A DNA stretch of 64,000 nucleotides, taken from Pleodorina starrii (taxonomy: Eukaryota; Chlorophyta; Chlorophyceae; Chlamydomonadales; Volvocaceae). Under the pieces are notes generated by a model, which saw only the letters and a list, made by a program, of their open reading frames with translations, ran no database searches and had not been told where the DNA came from. The position numbers and the translations under genes were made by a program. Within the stretch, counting starts at the first letter, position 1; each line of letters starts with the position of its first letter. Below, in pieces: positions 37,401 to 46,200 of this stretch. The stretch spans positions 965,001 through 1,029,000 of the forward strand of contig BRXU01000037.1 of assembly GCA_030267565.1 (NCBI GenBank), read 5' to 3'.

Positions 37401-40192
37401 AACGCCACCTGCCGCCACCTGCCCGAGCTCGCCGGCGGCGGCGGCCTGCTCGACTACCTGCTCGCCACCGGCCGCCAGCCGCTGCCCCTCGCACCGCAGC
37501 CCGCCTGTGACCCCTTCCCCGGCTGGAACATATCCCGCCCCGCCATCGACCCATCATGCACCATTGACGAAAACGGCTGCCGTAATTACCGTACGGACAT
37601 GCGGGGTGCTTGGGCCTGGTCGGCCTTCAAACTGGTGACGGACTGTACGGCGCAGTCCAGCCCGTACCCCGTCCCGCCGGCCCTTCACTCCAACGCCACC
37701 AACTCCTCCGCCGCCGCCGCCGCCGCCGACTCCTTGCCCACGCCATCGCCATCATCATCGCCAGCCGGGGATCTCCTCATCTGGAACACCTCGGTCTGCA
37801 AATCGCTGATCTGGGGGGATGCGCCGCCCGAAACACGAGACTGCGCCTGTCCCGGCCTGGGGCCCTCGCTGGGACTGAGGCTGGGGCTGCAGTCCGCGCA
37901 GCTGACGGACGACGGGCGGGCGGTGCGGGTGGCGCTGTCGGCCCCGCCGGCGCCGCTGCGGCTGGTTCCTTGCAACTCCGTGTTCGAGCCCGCATCGAGC
38001 GTGTTGTTGGGCGGTGGGGCCGCGCTGTGCAGCACCAGCACTTCCGCCATCTCGGGTGGCCCCTCGGTGCTGGAGATACAGCTGGCGGCAAATGCGACGC
38101 TGCGGGTGGGAAGTTTAGAAATGAGGGGGGGGGAGGCGGTGCGAATGAGGGGCGGGCGACCGCTGTTGCCTGGTTGCGGCCCACCTACCCCAAGTTGTGC
38201 CACTGGATTGCGGCTGCATTCATTGCGGAACCGCCTGAGAGCCACCACCACCACCACCAGCGCCACCTATCGGCTTATCGGGGCGTATTGTGCTTCCAGC
38301 TTACCATGGGACACCGGTTGCGTGTGGTCGGTGTTGCCACTCGAGGTGTGGTTGGTGCTGCTGAACCACCACCACCACCACCTGCTGCCTGCTGCCTGCT
38401 GCCTGCCACACGATGCAGCGGATGAACGTCCTCTTGCGCCTTGCTGAGCTGCGTGCGCCTCGTCCTTCCGGGTCGGTCGGTCGGTCGGTCGGTCGGTCGG
38501 TCGGATGTTCGCGGATGTGCGTTGACACCCTCCGAACCCGCTCCGTGGCCCCCGCAGGCTGGCCAGACCCTCACTCTTATGACCCACGGGTCGGCGCTGC
38601 TGGGCGCTTTGAACACGTCCCAGGCCTTCTCCGGAAGCGTCGCGGTGAGTAGCCAACTCGAGCAAAGATTAGGAAAGGCGGGCCCCCCTCCCCCTCCCTT
38701 CCCTCCCCTCGGAGGAATCCCTTTGGTTCAATTGATGACTCTTAAATGACTCTGCGGGTCTGTTTCTTCCCATGCTATTTTCTCTGGCCTACCTACCGAC
38801 CCCCTACAGCCCCGTCGCCTCGCCTCCCTCTCCGCGCCCTCCCCTCCCTCTGTACCCTCCATGCAGGTCTCCACTTGTGAAAACTGCGCATCCCCCACCG
38901 CCGCCCTGACCGGTCCCTCCACCATCTCCCGGACCACCTGCACCAGCGCCGCCGCCTCGCTGCTCTCTGCCGCGGCGCCGCGGCCGCCCATCACCTTCGA
39001 CGCCTCCCAGTCCTCAGACCCCTCGGGCCGGGCCGTCTGGGCGGTGGAGGTGACCTGGGAGGTGGAGGCGGAGTCGCCCTGGGAGGGGGAGGCGGCGGCG
39101 GCTTCCAACACGGACGCCGTGCGGATCTCGCTGGCGGCGCTCTGGGGTGCCGTTCGTCGGGCAAATGGAAAGGAAAGGTGCGTCGACCCCCTCTGCAGGA
39201 GGTTTGTGGTCGACAGGGATGACATCAGCCGCGAGGAATGAAGAAGGAAAGGGCGCTTCCAGAGCTATTGGCCTTGCGGGCATGCAGCTGCTTTGCCTCT
39301 ACTTCCTCCGACCCGTTTGCTGCTCTCCTAGGTAGTGGTTTTCATGAGAAATCATCGTTCGTTACACACAAAGGGTACCTGCAAGCAATGAAAGCCGTCC
39401 TTATTCGGTAGGTAGGCCGGGTGAGGGCCGGCTACCGCGAAAGCTATCGCTAAGGCCTTAATGCCCACAGCCTCGCAGCAACCACCCTATGTAGCTACAA
39501 AACCCGAAAATCACTCCTCCACGCCTTCGCGGACACCTTAACTGGCACCATGTGTCGTACCAACGCCCTTATGAGGGCACAACTCCTCTGAGTTCACAGA
39601 AAACCTTGGTTTTCTAGCGTTGCACTCAGAAAACCTTCAGTTTTGCTTTCCAAGGCGCGGCATTCCTCCACTGCCACCTGGGAGGAGGAGGGGGAGGAGG
39701 AGGAGGAGGTGCGGCGGCCCCCCTGCTTTCATCGACTCGCACGCACGCACGCACGCACACACGCACGTCCGCATGTCACCCCAACCACCGGGATGCGTGC
39801 CAGCCCAGACGGATGGGGTTCCGTCAGATTCTGTGCTCTGGATTCCGTCGCCCCCCTCCCCCCTTTCCTTCCCCAGCATCCGCGACCGGTTAACTCTAAG
39901 TCTAAACTCGACGGAGGAGGCCGCCCTGCAGGAGGGCGTCACGTACACCCTGAAGGTACGTACGACACGCGCGACATGTCGTACAATGGAACTTCTGTGG
40001 CGTCGTTCCACACTCGAAAGGCCTGCACGATGGAAATTACTGCTCGGCAGTCCCTCAGCAGCCCAATTGGTTGGAAGGGCGCCGCAATTGGCACCACCCA
40101 TCCGTCCCGGCGACGTCACGCCCTTGCCCACCCATCGTTCCCCCGCATCGACTCGCTGCTCTGTCGGTGCCCGCAACTGTGCTCTCGCTCTC

Positions 40193-40264
<72 letters not shown>

Positions 40265-43200
40265 AGGGTGACCTCGTGGCTGGGCTCCTCCGACAGCGCC
40301 ACCGCCGCCTTCATCCTCCTGGACTCCAACCCCGCACCCACCGTGACCATATCCGGACCCGCGGTGCAAACCGCCCGGATCAGGTCGGGCCTGAGGCTGT
40401 GGGCAGAGGTGGCAGGAGGGGCTTGCAAGGGTGCGTGCGGTGTTGGGGGGGGGGCGGGGCGAGGGCGGGCGGGCGGGGGCGGGGCGCGTTGATGTGGATG
40501 GGTCGCGGCGCAGTGGCGGGCGTGCATGTGTGTTTATTTAAAGGTCTATCTATCAATCTATCTATCTGGGGAAAGCACTAAAGGCTAAAGGAAAATGGCT
40601 GTTCCTGGGCTGAGAGTGAGTGAGCGGTGTTGCGTGGCTGCCCGAACCAACGACGTCGGGCCAACGAAGTTGCAGCCCGGTCCGATGAAACTGCCACCCC
40701 CCCTGCCCCTTGCGTATCCGTCCGTCCCCGTCGGACACCGCCTCGCACCAGTGCGGATGCCAATGTCTGCTGTTGCATGGAAAAAAATCACTTTTGCCGT
40801 ACATCTGCCGCACTGCTGCAGGCCGTACACTGACCTGGTCCTGGTCCTCCCCCTCGGGCTGGTCGGGGCTGCCCCCCTCGGGCCTGGGGGGGCAGCAGCT
40901 GCTGATCAAGGGGCCGCTGAGCTCCGTCGCACACGGCCAGAACATCACTCTGCGGGTCACCGCCACCTACGACGCCGCCTCCAGCAGGGGTACGTGGGCT
41001 CGTGTGGGTCTGTGTGGGTCTGTGTGGGTCTGTGTGGGTCTGTGTGGGTCTGTGTGGGTCTGTGTGGGTCTGGGTGGGTCTGGGTGGGTCTGTGTGGGTC
41101 TGGGTGGGTCTGTGTGGGTCTGGGTGGGTCTGTGTGGGTCTGGGTGGGTCTGTGTGGGTCTGGGTGGGTCTGTGTGGGTCTGTGTGGGTCTGTGTGGGTC
41201 TGTGTGGGTCTGTGTGGGTCTGGGTGGGTCTGGGTGGGTCTGTGTGGGTCTGGGTGGGTCTGGGTGGGTCTGGGTGGGTCTGGGTGGGTCTGGGTGGGTC
41301 TGTGTGGGTCTGGGTGGGTCTGGGTGGGTCTGGGCGTTGGTTTCGGTGAGCTGAGTGCACACGGACGCACACACACACACACTTTAGGGGTGAGGGATGG
41401 AACTTAGGGCGTCGAGGCAGGGAGGCGTGAGAGGAGGGGAGGAGGGGGGGTTCCTTTGGGTCCGAGAGGACTTAGGGTGCAGAGACCGCCGCGAGCTGCC
41501 TTTTGTAGGCGAGGGGGGCTTTAGGGAGCGGGTATAGCGAGAGTGAGGCGAGTTGGCGAGGTGCCGCCTAGTGCGAACTATAGCTCCGTCACCTAGCCCG
41601 CTGCCGCAAGGCCCGCTCCCGACCTCCTGCCGCGTCGAGGCCAAGCGGCGCTCTGGAGCTCGGCCTCTAGGGGCCACCCCCGGCCCCTCCGGGGCCGTCG
41701 TAGTAGGAGTAGTAGCAGGGGTAGGGCGCGCGCTGTCTTGGGTTCTCCTTTGGTGCTGACCGCCCACGAGCCGGACCAAGCTCGGGGCAGGTTCTCAGCG
41801 CTTTGTTTTCGCGCCTAGAGGAGCACCGCCAGCCGGTAGCAGGCCGGCCGGGCGCCCCGGCGCTGCAAGGACTTCAGGGCGGGCAGGACAGCGCGGGCGC
41901 CGCGTAGTGCGCCGGCGCGACTGCTGTTTGTGCGGACGAAGGGCCCAGCTGCCGTATAAGGCAGGCTGTGAGCTCAAGCTTTTGGGGAGCCGCTGCGCCG
42001 TACACCCGTATATGGGGTATACGACGCAGCCAGCTCTGCGTCGAGCAGGAGGGGGTAGCGGCCCCTCACGCCCTTCTCCCACCGCAAGGGGGAGAGTGCT
42101 TAGGCGGTCTTTCCGTCGGGGCTGGGTTAGCAGCCCCTGGCCAGCGTCAGGGCCCGGTCAGATACTGTAACGACCACGCACACACACACACACACACGCA
42201 CACACACGCACACACACATGGATGTGCGCTTGGGTGGTTGTCGTGGTGGAGGGAATGTGCGGGAGACTGAGACTGAGGCTGAGGCTGAGGCTGAGGCGGT
42301 GGTGTCCATCTCCTCTGAGAGCGGGAGGCGGTGGAGAGCGGGAGGTCGTCCACAGCCCCCACCGCCTGGAACCGTGACTGCTGCGCGGCCACGTATGTAT
42401 GTATGTATGTATGTAAGGGGTCGCGTGCCTGCGAAGCCTCCACTCCCGGACTGCGAGCGCACCCTTCTTTGTTGTCCACACTGGCCGCACTACGCGGCTC
42501 TACATTTTACTGCATGCCGTGCATGCATGTCACGAAGCCATACACGCGCACCCTTGCCAGCAGCCGGGCGTGGTCTCATTTTCTTCGTGCCCCAGACAGC
42601 CGTGCGTCTCTGGACTGCCGCCCCTCCCTCCCCCGACCCGACCCAACCCTATTATATATATTACTCTGTCGCCCCTCTCGACCCTTCTCGGCCCTCCTCT
42701 GCACCCACCCACCCCTACCCCCCCTACCCCCCGCTTGCAGCCGCCTCGGGCTCCGCCGATGTGACGGTGGGGGTGAGCGGCTCCGCACCGCTGGCTGCCC
42801 TCAGCGGCCCCGCGGGGGATGTGCCCAACAACGTCACCCTCACCTTCAGCGCCACTCGCTCCTCCGACCCCGACGCTGACCCCGCCAGCCCCCAGTCCAC
42901 CCTGCGCTACGAGTGGGGCTGCAGGTGCGTGCGTGCGGGGGGTGTGCGGGTTTGTTGGTTGGGATGGGAGGGGCGGGTCAGGGGCTGGGTGGGCTTTGTT
43001 GGCATTCTGGGGGAGTACGTGTGTGTGTATTTGCCCAAGCTACTCGTGAGTTCACTGCTGGTGGGCCAAGCTGCTCTCTCATAGTTATATCCGGACGTAT
43101 GCACCGGTCGTCGTGCCTCGCTGCCTGCCTGTCACCTTCCCGGGTTCGGGGCCCCCCAAGCACTGGCCGGGGCGCCCCATTCATCAGCGGGATGCGTGAA

Positions 43201-46200
43201 GGCCTCACAGTCCCCACCACCGCCAGTGTTGCGGCACCCACCTAGAGCTCCTCTTCCAGGACCTCCTCCCTGTCTGGTCTATCTACACCCTCCACCCCTC
43301 CCTACCGCTCTGCTGCCCTCCCTCCCTCCCTCCCTCGCCGGAACTGGAATTGGAACTGGACAGGCGCTCCGATGTCCCCACTACGCCCTGCTTCACCTCT
43401 TTCAGCCGCCAGGGCGACTTTGCCAGCACACTGGGCGTGTGGACCCTCCCCGCGGGCCTGCTCAGCACGGATGTGTGGCACGTCATCAGCGTCACTCTCT
43501 CCAGGGAGGTGGCCGCCGGTACGACACCGCTGACCGCCTTCGCTTCGATTACCTTGCGGCCACGCGACGCCGCCAGGCCCTTCCCGCGGGGTCAGCTGAC
43601 GCGGCAGTGCGCGGCGGCGGGCTGTGGCTCGCCCCACAGCACCGACCGCAACCTGACGGTGAGCTGACCAGCAGCCCCCCCCCCCCCGGGAAAGGTTGAT
43701 GAGGTGGAGTGCGAGCTGGGTCGCTTTCCTTCCTAGGCCCAGTGGGGAAGTGGAGCGAAACGCAACGAGACGAGGGACTGGTCACTGGTTCTCCTGTCTG
43801 TCTGGTGTGGCGGCGCAACGTATGTATGACCTCCGTATCGGAATACGCTTTGCAACGGCACGGAGGGAGTTGAAGGGGTGGGTGGGCTTGGAGGTTTGCA
43901 GCTGCCAGTCCTCCACCTGATGCCGGCGAAGGACATCCCCAATTGGTAGGTCAGGGACTGGACTGGACGGGCAGTAAAATCCCCAACGAGGGTAGGGTCA
44001 GGGATTTGCAAATCCGTCGCCCCAGACATGAGCCAACCCATCCGCCGTACACCTGGTGTGTGTGCAGGTGCTGCTGCAGTTGGAGCCGCCGTACAACACC
44101 GCAGCCACCGCCGCCGCCGTGACAGTGTCCTGGTCGAGCGCCGAGGCTGCCGCCGTTTCCAGCCTCACCGCCGCCACCGCCAGCTCGGACCCCACCAGCG
44201 GTCTCCCCGAGGGGGCCTTCCTACTCACAGTCCCCGCCGCGGCCCTGCCCGCGGCCCAGAACAGCACCACCATCACCATCACCGCAAACATGAGTGCCGC
44301 AGCGATCGGCTCGGCCGCCGCCGCCAGCGGCTTCGCGACGGTGACGGTGCCGCTGAACGGCGCGCCGTACTGCAACCTGTCGGCCACCGACCCCTCCGCC
44401 TGCCTTGGCCTCACCATCCGCGACAGCACCTTCCCCTCCGCGGCCTTCACCCTCACAGCCCACGACTGGGCAGATGCGGGCCAGCAGGACTCACGCGGCC
44501 TCAAGTACGAATTTGGTGTACGGCAGGCTATCGCACTCGCAGGCGGCGCCACCACGATCGCCACCAATGTCGTCCAGCAGCTCGGTACGGCAACCAGCGC
44601 GACGTTGGTGGGCCTGCCGCAGGGCGTCGTACAATTGTACGGCTGCGCGATCGATTCGGACGGCTCCCGCACCTGCGGCCGGGTCAATGTGACGGTGGAT
44701 CCACCGGCTGCCGGCTTCAACGCGACTGCCACCCTGGCGGCGATCAACATCACAGATCTGATACAGGTGCCGTACTGTGATGATGAGCGAAAGTGGTGGG
44801 CTGCGGGAATTGGTTTGGCACAGACGATAAGCTGCGGGGTCGAGTTCTGTCCGGAGTTTAGGAATGGGGCTGTCTGTGAACGGGCCTAGCCTCGGGACGT
44901 ACCGTATCTGATCGAGTCTTTGGCTCCGGGCACCGCTGCAATACGGCCTCGTACGTCTAGAGAATCGGTTTCCTCCCCCGGGTCCACCCACCCTCCCATG
45001 TGGCTGGAAGCTCGTTCTTCTCATGCAGCAGGCACTGCAACGAACCTTTGATGTCTTGCAATGCAATGCGTTGCAAAGCAATGCGTCACAATGCGCTGTG
45101 TTGCAGGCCAATGACCGTCGGTCTCTCCTGCAGGCCGCCCACCAGTTTGCCCAGCTGGCGAGGGTGGCGGCAAACAGCACCTCCTCCTCCTCCTCCAGCA
45201 GCGGCGGCGGCAGCGGCGGCAGTGACGCCGCGGCGGTTGCGGAGATGGTCGCGGATATGAGCGTGGCGTTGGTGCAGGCGATGCTCAGCGGCGGTGCGCT
45301 CGATGATGCAGAGCAGGTGCGTGCGGGCGGGCGGGCGTTCGGATGCCGCATATGCCACCACCCGCCACCAGCCAACGCGGGCATTGTTGGCTGTCCTGGT
45401 GGTGGTGGCTGTCCTGGTGCATGTGGCTCAGGTGCTGCCCGCGGTGAGGTCAGCAGACCCATGGCCACAACAGCAGCAGCAGCAGCGGCACTCTGCACGC
45501 AACCAAAAACTGATGCGTCCGTGCATGCCCCGTCTGCCTGGCTCTGTGGTGGGCTACCCGTGTGTTGGGTTGTTGGCCTACTGACTACCCTAAGGGGTTT
45601 CATTACCTGGGGTTTTCGCTCCGTGCTGCTTACCTTGGGACGTGCGCACCTACCTTGGGACGTGCGCACCTACCTTGGGACAGGCCCCTCCCCGGAGCCC
45701 TCTTCCACATCGCCGCGCGCATTGACCCACATGACCTGTTGTGCGATTTCCCTCCCTCCATCCCAACTGCCGATGAAACCATGATGGATGGATGTACGGC
45801 GCACGCACGTACGACAGGCGCCCCAGGCCATCGCAGCCATGGTCTCCCTCGCCTCCAGCGCCGCGGTATTGCCCGACAAGGCCCGAGACGCATTCCTGAC
45901 CGCCGTCAAGTCAGCGGCCGAGAGCCTGGCCACCGCCACCGCCACCGCCACCGACAGCGGCAGCGGCAGCCCCGCCAGCCTCAACAGCTTTGTGACGCAG
46001 CTGTGTCGCCTGCTGGCCGCCACCCTGCCGCCCGGCACATCCTCCCTGGCATCCAACTCCACCGCCCGACGTGCGCTGCTGGAACCCGCCTCCACCACCG
46101 CGACCGTGTCAACAGCGGTGCTAAGCGCCTGGGCCCGGCTGAAGGACATGCGGCAGGTACTGGACCACATGGGGGACGCGCTGGGTCGCCAGGCGGTGCC

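Larger units (their letters stand above)
37336..45316 (+). other. Ectodomain with REJ/PKD-like repeats
   Basis: Exons: 37336-38105, 38558-38644, 38867-39177, 39877-39955, 40262-40430, 40822-40989, 42741-42924, 43364-43658, 44068-44766 and 45134-45316. PKD/REJ signatures are FDASQSSDPSG, LTFSATRSSDPDADP followed by LRYEWGC (the REJ-type W-x-C), and LTWSWSS. These occur in polycystin-1, sperm receptor for egg jelly and related surface proteins. The first exon, rich in Cys and N-glycosylation sequons, is unassigned. Phases are continuous throughout. Confidence 0.65.

Noticed and set aside
45788..45817. Separate gene starting near 45788
   Set aside because: The frame continues the giant gene: acceptor ACAG at 45814-45817 is phase 0 with the exon ending at 45316, and the segment has no signal peptide of its own.
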